NCBI RefSeq assembly: GCF_030445035.2
Contig: NC_080694.1
Span: forward strand, 69,021,147-69,085,146
Direction of reading: 5' to 3'
Source: Dasypus novemcinctus
Taxonomy: Eukaryota; Chordata; Mammalia; Cingulata; Dasypodidae
DNA length: 64,000 nt
The notes below the pieces were generated by a model. It had not been told where the DNA came from, did no database searches, and saw nothing but the letters and a program-made list of their open reading frames with translations. This document shows positions 43,530 to 56,341 of this stretch, one piece after another (position 1 is the stretch's first letter; every line of letters starts with the position of its first letter). Both the position numbers and the translations under genes were made by a program.

Positions 43530-46340
43530 TTTTTATTTAAAAAAATTATTGAAGTATATCACTGACAAATAAACATACATAAACAATAAGGGTATAATGA
43601 TAGTTGTGAACTTGCAAAACAAACATACATAGCATCATACAGGACTCTCATAACTCACCCTACCACCAATCACTTGCATTGTTGTTAAACATTTTATTTA
43701 TTTATTTATTTTTTAAAAAGATTTTTATTTATTTATAAATCCCCCCCCCCCAGTTGTCTGTTCTCTGTGTCTATTTGCTGCATCTTCTTTGTCGGCGTCT
43801 GTTGGTGTCAGTGGCACGGGAATCTGTGTTTCTTTTTGTTGCGTCACCTTGTTGTGTCAGCGGTGCCATTCCCAGGCAGGCTGCACTTTCTTTCACGCTG
43901 GCTGGCTCTCCTTACAGGGTGCACTCCTTGTGCGTGGAGCTCCCCTATGTGGGGGACACCCCTGCTTGGTAGGGCACTCCTTGCACACATCAGCACTGCA
44001 CATGGGCCAGCTGCACACGGGTCAAGGAGGCCCAGGGTTTGAACCGAGGACCTCCCATGTGGTAGGCGGATGCCCTCACCACTGGGCCAAGTCCGCCGCC
44101 AAACATTTTAAACTAATGATTAAAGAGCATTGTCAAAATACTACTACTAACCAAAGTATTTTCCCCAATCCACCCTATTATTATTATTTTTTACATCATT
44201 TATATATGAATATATATAAACAGTAAGTGTATAGTAAAAGTTGTGGACTTACAAAGCAAATATGTGTAACATTATACAGGGGTCCCATACGTCAACCCTC
44301 CACCAATACCTTACATTGCTGTGAGACATTTGTTACAGATTTCGAAAGAATATTGTCAAAATCTTACTACTAATTATAGTCCTTATCTTACATTTGGTGT
44401 ATTTTCCACCCAACCCACCCTATATTTATTTTTAAATATATTTTTTATGACAAGTTGTAAACTTATAAAACAATCATGCACATTTACAGAATTCCCAAAC
44501 AACATCCATCTATCAACCCACCACACTGTGGTGGAAACATTTGTTACAGATAAGATAATATCACCTGATTGTTACCACATCCATAGTGAACATTTGGCAC
44601 ACATTCTCCATACCACCCCATTATCAACACAGTACATCTTTGGCATAGATGCAAGCATATTACATTATTACTGCTAACCACAGTCTATAGGTCATTCCAG
44701 TTGTATTTTTCCCATGCTTTTTCACATTCCTACCACCCTGCAGTAATGATGTACATTTGCTCTAGCTCACAAGACACTCTTGCATCTGTACCATCAACCA
44801 CAATTCTCACTCGCCTATTGGTTTACTGTGTTATTCAGTTCCTAGATTATTCTCTAGCATTCTGTCAATTGACATTTACGTCCCTAGACTACCATTTTCA
44901 GTCACATCCCCATTTATAAACTAGCTATAAATACTATTTGTTACCATTCACTCTATACATTTCCACAATTTTACAGTAAAGCTAGTTAAAACTTCTACAT
45001 ACATTAAACATCAGCAGTCCATCTCAGTCCTCCTCTTATCTCCTTTAAGAATCCACCACCTACCACCAGGTCTTGAAGATATTTTCCTACAATTTCTTCT
45101 AGAAGCTTTATGGTTCTTGGTTTAATATTTAGGTTTTTGATCCATCCTGTGCCAATTTTTGGATAAGGTGTGAGATAAGGGCCCTCTTTCCTTATTTTGG
45201 ATATGGACATCCAGTTCTTTCAGCACTATTTGTTGAATGGACTGTTCTGCCTGAGCTGTGTGGGTTTGACAAGCTAGTCAAAACTCACTTGCTCATTCAT
45301 GTGAGGTCTGCTTCCAAACCACAAATTTGGTTCCGTTGGTCTATGTGTCTGTCTTTATGTCAGTACCATGCTGTTTTTACCACTATAACTAGGTAATATA
45401 ATTTAAAGCCTGGAGCTGAGAGTTTGCTTTTCCTTTTTAAGATGTTTCTGACTATTCAGGACCTCCTACCCATTCAAATAAACTTGACAACTGTGTTTTC
45501 AGCTTTAAAAAAAAAAAGGCTGGTGGAATTCTCTTTGGGACCACACCAAAAACGTACATTAATTTGAGTAAAATTGACATATCCATGACAACTCGTCTTC
45601 CAATCCATGAGCATTGAATGTTCCTCTAGCTATCTAGGCCCTTTTTGACTTCTTCTAACATTGAGTTGCTGTTCTCTGAACACAAGTGTCCTACGTTGTT
45701 GGTTAAGTTCATTCCTAATTGAGTTTTATTGGTCATATTTTATTTTCACCACTCTTTTGACACTTTTGTTTACTTTTATTGATATAATCTTCATTTCTAG
45801 ACTCTCTTCCAGGCCTTTCTCTCCTATCTTTTCTTTTTAGGCTCTAGCACACCCTTTAGCATTTTCCAAAAATCTGGTCTCTTGGTTAGAAATTCTCTCA
45901 GTCTCTGTTTATCTGTGAATATTCTAATCTCGCCCTCATTTTTGAAAGAAAATCTTGCTCCATAAAATTCTTGGCTGGAAGTTTTTCTCTTGTAGTATCT
46001 TAAATATATCAAACCATTGTCTTCTTCCCTCCATGGTTTCTGCTTAGAAATCAGCACTTGATCTTATTGGGTATCCCTTATATGTTATACATTGATTTTT
46101 TCTTGCTGTTCTCTTTGGCATTTGACATTCTGCTTAGTACGTGTCTCAGAGTTGGGTCTATTTGGATTTTTTCAGATAGGAGTATGTTGTGCTTCTTGAA
46201 CATGGATATCTGTGTCCTTCAATAGAGTTGGGAAATTTTCTACCATTATTTCTTCAAATATTCCTTCTGTTCCTTTTCCCTTCTCTTCTCCTTCTGGGAC
46301 ACCCATGACATGTATGATTGCATGCCTCTTGCTGTCTTTA
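43530..46340 (-). mobile_element. LINE-1 with modular 3' UTR, internally deleted
   Basis: On plus the order is 3' UTR (43530-45000), part of ORF2 (45004-45600, with 'LNIKPRTIKLLEEIVG' on minus) and then ORF1 (45824-46320, with 'DNGLIYLRYYKRKTSSQEFY' and 'IRIFTDKQRLREFL' on minus). Most of ORF2 is missing. The 3' UTR has three similar modules of about 230 bp (see findings). A DAS SINE is inserted at 43697-44100. Confidence 0.8.
43697..44100 (-). mobile_element. DAS-type SINE with 10-bp target duplication
   Basis: It is flanked by aaacatttta (43687-43696 and 44101-44110). The tail and C-run are at left, and the tRNA-like head 'ccactgggccaagtccgc' at right. Near twin of 17873-18275. Confidence 0.95.
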
Positions 46341-46965
46341 AGTCACAGGATAGACAGAAGGGTATGCTTGAGGTTGAGTTTTTACTCCCAGAGCTGAAGC
46401 CACTGGTATTGGAGACTTGAGAGAGAGCTGAAGTGGAGCCAGGTTACCCAATTGCTATTGGCTGAGATGTAGAAGGGGAGCCCCTGTAGACTTTGGCCTT
46501 GAGCTTCTCAAATAATGGTGCATAATGCTCATGCAGCAAGGCAAATGAAAGGAAGCCAGGTTGGAGAATATCATCTGTGTCAGCTTTAAGTGAGTTCTCA
46601 GGGAAATGCTTCCCTGGGGCTGGGTAAGCCTCAGACACTCCATGTGAGGGTTTGCATTTCAATCCTGTTCAGGGTTAGGGTCCCCGCTCTCACACTACCC
46701 TCTGCCATCACAACCACAACAGGTTTCTGAAGCCCAGCTTTCTTCAGAGATTGGTCCAAGGCTTGGCCTTAGTCCTTAGGGTAGGACTGTGAACCAGTAA
46801 ACCACTAAAACATTATCCTTTATAATGTCAGTAAGAATTACAACTATTTATGCAGGGCAAAATATTGAGTCATTTAAGGTTCACAGACCATTTTCAATAA
46901 TACAGTTTTTTGGAAAACTGTGTGCAGTCTGTGGTTATCACATTCTCGACCAAGAGATAAACAAC
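46341..46965. other. Unrecognised stretch, weak coding look on minus
   Basis: The minus frame 46444-46662 contains 'LLHEHYAPLFEKLKAKVYRG', which looks protein-like, but nothing flanking supports an exon and the family was not recognised. Confidence 0.25.
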
Positions 46966-47440
46966 TGTTGTAGAAGTTGAGCGAGGTTCAATTATTTGCG
47001 TATAGAAAGGCCAGGACTCAGGAATGATTTTGAGAAGGAAAAATGATTTATTGATGGCTGGCTGGACTCGGGAACTTTCTGTTTCAAATTGGAGCCTTGA
47101 ACAAGAATTTTGAGTTCCTTTTATACAGAGATGAAGGGTCAAATTGTTCTTTGTTTCAGTGCTCAACAGGTTTGAATTAGCATATATTGTCCACATCCTA
47201 GGTAAGCTTTTAGCATGGACCTTATACATTCTAGATAAGCTTTTAGCACATTTGGTTTGCATTTTCCCTGAATATTTAAAGTTTATACAGTTTGCATTGC
47301 TAAACTGTTTCCTGGGACTGGAGTCATTGCCATGGCCACCAAGGGCAGGACTGCAGCCTCTTACTGTCCCACACCCACAAGTCAGACAGCTTAGGTTATC
47401 TACAAAGAGATGAAGAGCCTCCCACCCATAGCCCACATCA
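46966..47440 (-). mobile_element. Solo LTR, class-I-like, 4-bp target duplication
   Basis: It is flanked by caac (46962-46965 and 47441-47444). On minus it starts TGATGTGGGC, carries TATAAAAGGA and CAATAAATCA, and ends CTACAACA. It is 475 bp with no internal region. It is a close sister of 47525-48008. Integration was at the 3' end of a tRNA-Arg relic. Confidence 0.9.
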
Positions 47441-47512
47441 CAACCACAAAGGGACTCAACCCTCAATCTTCTGATCCAGAATCAAACGCCTTATCCACTA
47501 GGCCACACAACT
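47441..47512 (-). pseudogene. tRNA-Arg pseudogene with CTG anticodon
   Basis: On minus 'gtggcctagtggataaggcg' and 'tggatcagaagattgagggt' are tRNA-Arg(TCG) body sequence. The loop reads ttCTGga instead of ctTCGga, so the nominal anticodon is CTG (Gln-type). The B-box has lost a base ('gggttgagtccc') and the acceptor is mispaired. It is a dead relative of 28248-28320. Confidence 0.85.
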
Positions 47513-47524
47513 GAACACTACTTT

Positions 47525-48008
47525 TGTTGTAGAATTTGAGAGAGGTTTAATTATTTGCGTATAGAAAGGCCAGGACTCAGGAATGATTTTGAGAAGAAAA
47601 AATGGTTTGTTGATGGCCGGCCAGACTCGGGAGCTTTCTGTTGCAACCCTGAGCCCTGAATAAGAATTTTGAATTCCTTTTATACAGAGGAAGGGCTAAA
47701 TCGTTCTTTGTTTCAGTGCTCAATATGTTTGAATTAGCATATATCTTCCACATCCTAGGTAAGCTTTTAGCATGGACTTCAGACATTCTAGATAAGCTTT
47801 TAGCACATTTGATTTGCATTTTCCCTGAATATTTAAAGTTTATAGAGTTTGCATTGCTAAACTGTTTCCTGGGACTGGAGTCATTGCCATGGTTACCAAG
47901 GGTGGGACTGCAGCCTCTCACCATCCCACACCCACAGGTCAGGACAGACAGCTTAGGTTAAGGTTATCTCTGAAGAGACAAAGAGCTTCCCACCCATAGC
48001 CCTCATCA
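47525..48008 (-). mobile_element. Solo LTR, sister of 46966-47440
   Basis: It is flanked by its own 4-bp duplication cttt (47521-47524 and 48009-48012), so it is a separate insertion and not one end of a provirus with 46966-47440. It has the same promoter and polyadenylation signals on minus. 484 bp. Confidence 0.9.
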
Positions 48009-48189
48009 CTTTTAAGGTTGATGAATCTTTCCATTTGCAAATTTGTACTTTTGCAAAGCAAGTAAGATTTAACAATATTCAAAAAAAAAAAAAAAAAGGA
48101 ATACAATGACATCTGAAGCCTCTAAAGCAATTATTTTAAATTAACAAATGACTAGATGAGCAGAAATGACTTGATTCTTCATTGTGCTC

Positions 48190-48450
48190 TCGGTTTTTTT
48201 TTCATTTTAAAAACAATATATTGAAGTATATAATTCATACATGAAATACACAAACAATTAATGTATAGTAAAAGTACATAACATCATACAGGACCTCCAT
48301 TCATCATCCCACCATAGATGCCTTGCATTGTTGTGAAACATTTATTACAATTTATGAAAGGGCTTCATCAAAGTGTTACTACTAACAATAGTCCACATTC
48401 ACTAAATATAAGATACGGGTATTCTCATTTAATTCACTAATAAGGAGTGC
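48190..48450 (-). mobile_element. LINE-1 3' UTR fragment
   Basis: 'ttaaaaacaatatattgaag' and 'cagtaaaagt'-type phrases match the module at 43551 and 44215. Confidence 0.7.
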
Positions 48451-48780
48451 AAGTATGGATGAAAAAATATGATCCAGGAACTAAAGTCTGCAAGGAAGGG
48501 CTGGAGGTGACAGCACACGTAGAGGGAAGGCCAGAAGTTTGTAACTCCGCACCTTCTGAGTCAGAGATGTTGTTTGCTCTGTAAATGCAGGTAAGAGCTC
48601 CCCCTGTTGGAAAACCTGTTTATTATAATTTATTTTCACAGAAGTTTTAACTTGATTCTCCACCAACAATTAAAAGAATCCTGTGATCTATGTATCTTTT
48701 AAAGATAAATAAAAAACATTGAAAAAAAAGATCCCTCAAAATGGAGGTGGGGGTAGTGGATCCCAAACCTCTCTGGGAGG
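48451..48780 (+). mobile_element. Unassigned DNA ending in a short LINE-1 3' end
   Basis: 48665-48730 reads 'ctgtgatctatgtatctttt' then AAATAAAAAA, an L1 3' terminus on plus. The rest is unassigned. Confidence 0.5.
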
Positions 48781-49480
48781 GTGGAGAACTGCATATACAT
48801 ATGTAAATTCTTAGTTCTGTTAACCATTTTCAGAATGATTTGCAGGTGTCATCTCTTTTTACTTCTAATAGTTCAGCATGTATTTCCTAAGGAAAAGGTT
48901 ATTCTCTTGCAAACTACAGTTCAGTTATCTAATTCATGTATACTATTAATACAATGCTATTACCTACTGTACAATCCATATGCAAATATCATCAATTATC
49001 ACAAAAATGTCCTTTGTAGCAACTTTTCTCCAACCCAGACCCACTCTAGGACCACATACTGTAGTTACTGTTTTGTTCCTGTACTCTTCTTTAATCAGGT
49101 ATGGTTTCTGAACTTCTCTTTGTCTTTCAAAAAATTAAAAGATTTTTAAGAGTTCAAGCCAGTTTTTGGGTAAAAAGTCCTTTGCGTTTGATTTTATGTA
49201 ATGTTTCCTCATTTTAAGATTCAGGTTACACACTCTTGGTAAGTATATTAGTGATGTCATGTTTTTAGTGCATTGCAGAGGAAGCAAATGAAATTTTTCC
49301 CTTCATCAGTAATATTAATTAAATGTAACAGTATCATTTCTTGCCATTTAATTAGTAGGTAACCTGAGGGGAAATATTTGAAGCATTACAAATATTATAT
49401 TCCTCATAAAACACTTATTTCTAGTTTTAGGATTGATAAATCTAGCTGGAATAGTCATGACCATGATAGTGGGAAAATGG
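48781..49480 (-). mobile_element. Ancient LINE-1 3' UTR
   Basis: 'atgtttcctcattttaagat' followed by 'tcaggttacacactcttggt' and 'agtgatgtcatgtttttagt' resembles the reverse of the old mammalian L1M/L1ME-type 3' UTR. No coding remains. Confidence 0.5.
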
Positions 49481-51739
49481 TGGTATTGTACATCTTTACC
49501 CTGAAAAATATGAAACATTGCTCATAAAAATTGAAGTGGACCTAAATAAGCCGATGCCAGGGGAAGTGAAGATCTCGTAGTGGGTATTGGGTAGAGAGGG
49601 AGCCCTTAACTCTTCCACTGAAGAGCTGGTGCATGTGGGCTGGTTGAGGCTTGGAGGGAAGGGTGAGAAGGCAAGGATGCCAGTCAGCAGAATGAGATCA
49701 AACAGGAAGAGCATGTGGAGAAGTCTATGGGAATCTGCAGCTTCTCTTTAGCTATCACATCGGTGTGGTCACAACCAAGCACCTGACTGTGAGTCTAAGG
49801 CTACTGTTGACCTTCATTCTCAACTAACCATTGGTAAGACTGGCTGGAATGGAGCCAAGGACAAGCTGAAACCCTCTGGACACCCTACACCTGTGTCTGA
49901 ACATGACAAACAATGAGAGTAATGTCTCCTAACTCTATTCTGTCTTCCACATTCATTGATCTCTTCACTTGGTCAGCTCTTACCATAAACATTCAGGTAA
50001 GGGGATTTTGGAAAATACAGTTCCTAGTTTAACCATGTTGCTGTAGCAAAAACCAGCACAAATACATCAATGTCTTTTGAGGAAAGAAACTCTTGTTTCT
50101 ACTTCAATTAGTCATTCGTGTCCTGTACAGGAAAGGAAAACTTAATAAACTAACTAAAGAGTTTAAATTGATCTTCTCCCTGTCATCCCTGGTCTGACCA
50201 CGTAATTTGAAGACTTTTTAACTCCTTTTTTCTTCTATATCTCAAGCTAACATTTTGTTGAATTAGATGAATATTGTCCTATCACAGAATCATGACACTT
50301 CCAAAGGCCTCAGAATTCATGATCTCAATGAAAAATAAATACTTGTTCTTCTTAAATATTAGTGAATTTTTCACAGGTTTTATTGGTTATATGCTATCCA
50401 AGAATCAAAGGTTCAAAGTTGGATCTTTCAAGCAAGAAGCAGGAATTTTACCCTTTCATCCTGCCCATTTCCACTTGTCCTTAGGATTGCAAACAAGCTT
50501 GTACTGTTGCGCACCGCGTGGTCCTTCCTTTTCTTTTGATCCTGCTATTTCATGCTGAACAGGTGTTAGAAACTTGTACTTCACTGCACTGGTGTTGGTG
50601 GTGACTCTTTTATGAGAATCCTGAACTGAAAAAGAAATTCATGCAACATTTCCAGGGAGTGGCTGTTTTCTCTGAGATTTTTTCAACTGAAAAAAATATT
50701 CACTGAATGTCTATGTTGAGCCTCGTCTGAAATGATTTATGACAAACCTGAGTAGATGTTAATAATGACATTATTCATTTGGCACATTTCTTTGGCATCT
50801 AATGTAAGGCCTGATGTAGGAGAAACCACTAAGTGAATGTGTGAGTATGTACATAGGTTGATATTATGAGAGTAGGACCTCCCTTTCCATACCATACAAT
50901 GGGGCACAATGACAGATGTGGTGCAAATGAGATCAAATGTAAATGATTTCTGCAAAATGGAGAAAATTATATAAGATATATTTAACTGTAAACCATATTT
51001 CAGGCGAGTATGTGGGAAATAAAGCTTCTCTGGGACTTCTAAGGAAGATCCAGGACCAGCATCATAACAAATATCCCAGTTCCTTGAATCCCAGGACTCA
51101 AGATAAGTCTAAGGCAGCATATTCCTTTGTTTTCTACAAATAAAATTAATGAGAGTCCAGTTTCCAAATCCCAGCTGTTCTCTTTTCAGGTCTCACTCTA
51201 TCCACCCTGAAGCTATTACTCCTTCACAGCTACCTAAGCTATTTGTCCCTTTACATTCTACAATGGGCATGGGAGTTCCTAGAGATGCCCCATGCATCAC
51301 CTGGGGGCCACAGGTTGTCCTCCCTGTTCCCATCTTACTGACCAGGGTGATTGGGCACAATCACCTCTACTCCTTCCTCTGCCTGCTGGTCTCCTGGAAG
51401 GAGGACCCCAAAGGCAATAGTGATGCCAGAGCTCTAGGTTTCAGGGACTCATTTCTGTGCCCCTGCTGGAAGCCTCCTCCCTCTGGGAGCAAAGACGCGT
51501 TGTACAGCAGCCACTGTTGAGTGGAGGGAAGCACAAACACCCCACGGGGCTGCAGGAGTGATGGTCAGGAAGGCCATCCTCCTTCGACCCCTGGTTGGCA
51601 CACCAACTTATTCTGCCTAACTGGAAGCATGGGATCACATAGTGGCTGCTGGTCTAAAATTGGTGTTGACCTCATTCTGCTGCATGGTTCCCCATTCTAG
51701 CATGGTGTCATCATCAAGAGGTCATTCCACTGCTCTATC
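49481..51739. other. 2.3 kb with no gene recognised
   Basis: Several open frames up to 123 codons (51149-51520) lack recognisable domains, and no repeat family was assigned. It is single-copy-looking DNA. Confidence 0.5.
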
Positions 51740-53064
51740 TGCTGGTGACTTTTGTATGATTTGGTATGGGGTAGACCAGAGGATCTATCTGTCTTTCCTT
51801 ATTCCAGAATCACAATGTCTTAATAGCTGTAAGTTTTGAAATTGGGAGGCAAGAGACCCTAATATCATTCTTCTTTATCAAGATAATTTTGGATATATGG
51901 GACCCATTCTGATTCCATATAATTTTTTCCCTTATTTTTTGTTTCTTTTTATTATCTTTTTAAAAAAAGATACATAGATCACAAAAAATGTTACACTAAA
52001 AAATATAAGAGGTTTCCATATACCCCACTCCCCACCCCAACCCCAGTCCTCCCACATGGACAACTTCTTTCATTAGTGTGGTACATTCATTGTATTTGAT
52101 GAGTATACTTTGGAACATTGCTACACAGCATGAATTATAGTTTATGTTGTAGTTTATACTCTCTCCCAGTCCATTCAATGGGTTATGGCAGGATATACAA
52201 TGTCCTGCATCTATCCATGAAATATCATTCAGGACAACTAGTGATCTACAATTCTACGTAATCTGTATACAGAAATATACACCAGACTTTCTAAAAAAGG
52301 AGAAATCACAGAGTTGACTTTCCATTTCTACTTTTTAAAAAACTCTGGTGGATATTTTTATATAGATTATGTAGAACGTTGATCACTTTAAATAGTATTG
52401 TAATCTTAATATTACATCTCCAATCCATGTACAAGGCATGTATTGACATTTATTTAGTTGTTTATTACTTTTAGCTGTGTTTTGTAGTTTTCAGTGTACA
52501 AGTCTTTCACTTACTTGTTAAATTTATTCCAAGATACTTTATTCTTCTAGATTTTATTATAAATGGAATTGTTTTCTTGATTTCAGGTTTTGGTTTTTCA
52601 TTACTGGTATGTAGAAACAACTGATTTTTTTGTGCTCCTCTGGTTCCATATAATTTTGCTGAATTTGTTAACTAGATCTACTTGTTTTCTTGAAGATTCT
52701 TTGGGATTTTCTGCATAAAACTGATGTTATTTCTGCTTATATGTTTATAGTTGTCATATTTCCTAATTAGATTGAAAATTTTATTAATATATAGTGCTAT
52801 ATATTTTATATAATATATCCTTGTTTGTCTCTTGTACTAGGTTTTGACTTAAAGTCTATTTTATTCTGATATTAGCATAGCCATCCCAGCTCTCTTTGGT
52901 TCCAATTTGAATCAAGTATTTTTCATCATTTTACTTTCAGCCTATTTTTGTCTTTGGATCTATGGTGAGTCTCATGTAACAAGCCTATAGTTGAGCTATG
53001 ACTTTTTATCCGTTTGGCCAATTTCTCCCATTTGATTGGAGGGTTTAATCCTTTTAAATCCTCA
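51740..53064 (-). mobile_element. Old LINE-1 ORF2 with a younger L1 3' end inside
   Basis: The old copy runs 51740-51930 and 52250-53060 (reverse ORF2 phrases such as 'gttttgacttaaagtctatt', also at 4657 and 59900). The insert at 51945-52245 begins with a reverse L1 terminus ('aaaaaaagatacatagatca'). Confidence 0.75.
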
Positions 53065-53487
53065 GGACTGGGAAGGAGCGATGGACTAGAGTAGCCTTAC
53101 AGATATTCTACTATAGACTTGTTATTCTAGCAATGGAAGAACTTTTATCATTGATGTGGAGGCAGTGGCCACTGGATGCTCTGAAGGGAGGGAGAGGGGG
53201 AAATAGGGGGCATTTTGGGGGGCTTTTTAATTGTCTTGACTGACATTGTAATAACAGATACAGGCCATTACATACCTTGTCATAACTTACAAAATTGTGT
53301 AGGAGAGAGTGTAACCTACAATATAAACTATAATCCATGCTTAGTGGCAATAATCCAAAATGTGTTCATCAATTGTAAAAAATGTACCACACTAATGAAG
53401 GATGTTGTTAATGTGGGAAAATGTTGGAGGGATAGGGAATGGGAAACCCCTACATTTTTCATGTAACATTTATATAATCTAAATGTA
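53065..53487 (+). mobile_element. LINE-1 3' end, plus strand
   Basis: Its sequence is the reverse complement of phrases at 52010-52210 and 5330-5640, for example 'gttaatgtgggaaaatg' and 'aaactataatccatgctta'. It abuts the tail of the large L1. Confidence 0.75.
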
Positions 53488-56341
53488 TTTTTTTTCAAAT
53501 TCTACTCAATTTATTCATTTTTAAAAAAATATTACATTAAAAAAATATGAGTTCCCCATTCACCCCCACCGCCCCCACCCCACCACTCCCCCCACAGTAA
53601 CACTCTCCCCCATCATCATGACACATCCATTGCGTCTGGTGAGTACATCTCTGGGCATCGCTGCACCCCATGTCCTGTGTTCCACACCATAGCCCACAAT
53701 CTTCCACGTTCCATCCAGTGGGCCATGGGAGAACATACAACATCCAGCAATTGTCCCTGGAGCACCACCCAGGACAACTCCAAGTCCCGAGAATGCCTCC
53801 ACATCTCATCTCTTCCTCCCAATCCCCACACCCAGCAGCCACCATGGCCACTTTTTCCACACCAATGCCACATTTTCTCAATTATTAAGCACAATAGTTC
53901 ATGAGTAGGATATCATTAAGTCCACTCTAATCCTTACTGTATTCCTCCTGCCTGTGGACCTTGGCTTGGTTTTGTCCATTCCACATCTATGTCAGGAGGG
54001 GGTTTAGATTCCACATGGATATTGGATGCAATCCTCCTGCTTTCAGTTGTAGGCACTCTAGGCTCCATGGTGTGGTGGTTGACATTCTTCAACTCTATGT
54101 TAGCTGAGTGTGGTAAGCCCAGTAAATCAGAGTGTAGAAACTGAAGTCTGTTGAGGCTCAGGGCCTGGCTATCCTATTGTCAGTCTAGAGATTCAAATCC
54201 CCTAGATATATCTTAAGCCCCAGCACCAACTACAATTCCAGTAAAGTAGCATGAAAAGCTTGTGAAAAGAGACCCCATCTGAGTCCAGCTCCATCACGCA
54301 GAAACACCAGCTCCAAAGAAGGGCCAACTTACATGGCAGTGAACCCCATCTGCCTTGACCATAGAAACTGTGGGTCTCTTTAGCCCTCAAAAGGACCAAT
54401 ATCTAGGGTTGTATCTACTTTATCTGTCTCTGAGACTCTGCTCAGGTGTGCATAAGGGCAATCCTTCTGACAAACTCCAGACTCTTTTTTAGAGACTCAT
54501 AGCCATATAAACTCATTTGTCCTTTCCATTTCCCCCTTACTTTCAGTCAAACAGTATTTTAAACTCCTGTTATTATATGTAGACAGGGATATTCTGCTGG
54601 TCCGCGTTGAACCTTTAATTCAAGGTCATTTTCTAGTTACGTCATCAGCTGGTACTTGGTAGTGATCGCTTGGTGCCAGGGAGGCTCATCCCCGGGTGTC
54701 ATGTCCCATGCTGGGGGGAAGGCATTGCATTTACATGCTGAGTTTGGCTTTGAGACTGGCCACATTTGAGTAACACGGAGGCGGTCAAGAGGGAACTCCC
54801 AGGCACAGTGCTGCTCTAGGCCATGTTCTTATTTCAGGTGTATAGGCTCACAAGCCTAGTCATTAGTATCAGGGACTCACTGTTGGATCCTCATTCCTTC
54901 CTGGTTCTTACCCTTGCTCCTGGGGGATTGCTGCTGCTCCCCTAGGGACCACAACAGAGCCCCCCCCCGGCCAGGAACCCAGTACCTCCCCAGCTGTTGT
55001 TTTTAATTGTTTCCACTATGAGTATGTCCAAACATTTTCATGCACCCTGGACACATGCCCTGTATAACTCCCTGTCAACCATATATCGCCTGTCAATAAC
55101 ATCCCATACCAGTATTCCTCTACTGCCATTGTTGAACCACTCTGTGATCCAAAACTTCCTTAAAAGTGGAGCCCAATATAATGTCAGGTTCCCTTACTAG
55201 TAAAATGGAATATAGGGATGAGTTTAAAAGTTAGATATAGAATACATATTGATTTGGAAAAATTCCACATCCTGTCTTTTTCTTTTCTTTTTTCCTAATT
55301 ATTGAGCTTCTCTTCACAAGAGCCTTAGATCACAGTAATTCATATATACAATATACAGTACTCCCACATATCCATTATAAAACCTTTTCCCTTCCCCAGT
55401 GATACTCTTTTAGCTTATTCATATCATATTTACTGAAACTGATGTACAGATATTGAGACAATAGGTTTCAAACAAGGTGACATTTGTGTTTATATTGTGG
55501 TTTATACTTTAGGCTATTCAGTTTTCTAAATTTTTTAGTTATCCTATGTTTTACATTATAGTTTACATTATTAGTCTGTCGTCCCCTATATGTTTTTGGT
55601 GTAATAGTACATGTTTTATATCCATCCTTGTGTACTCTTGTGAAACACTTCTTTTGCCCTCACATTTACTTTGGTTCCATCTATTCAATATCTATTTCCC
55701 CCTCCCCTTGGGGCCCACCGTGACAGTCAATCTTCATTTCTTTAGGAGCCGTGTTCAGAGATACTTGCAAGAGTGTTGAGGGCTTGACTTGCTCAACTGC
55801 CCTGATGCCCTAGGAGCCACCCTTTCTCTTGAGAGAAACAGTTCCCTCTATTTGATGGTATTAGTCCTCCCCAGGATGTGGGTCTACCTTCACTCTCATT
55901 ATATGGGTCTCTACCCAATGGTATAACCCACTCTGGCAAAATGAACATTCAGATATTCCCTAGGAGTCTGTCCTGTGTCAGATTATCCCCTTTGAGTATC
56001 TTAAACAGGTAACTGTCCTAATTATATTTTGATACGGTTTTCTCAGCATTTTACTTTCAACTAACACCTGACAATCTCCTATGTTTGTATGTTGCCCCTC
56101 CCTCCCCCCAATTTTTTGGGCAATATTACCCATCCGCCCATCCCTAGCCCCCCTCAAACCCGCAAAGCCCCACCCAAAAGTAACCCTATGCCCCCATTTT
56201 ATCTCTTCTTTGTGCACATTCTTACTGCCAGCTTATCATAGATTTCACCCATGTAGATGTCAGCTTACATCCTTCCTCTACCCCCCGATTTCCTGTAAGC
56301 CTATCTTTCAGTCTCTAACTCTCTGAGGAAGCTTGCTTATT

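Noticed and set aside
46966-48008. A single small provirus with two LTRs
   Set aside because: Each LTR has its own different 4-bp target duplication, and the ~84 bp between them is a tRNA relic and not retroviral sequence.
51149-51520. 123-codon open frame
   Set aside because: No recognisable motif, no supporting neighbours, and no sign of splice sites.
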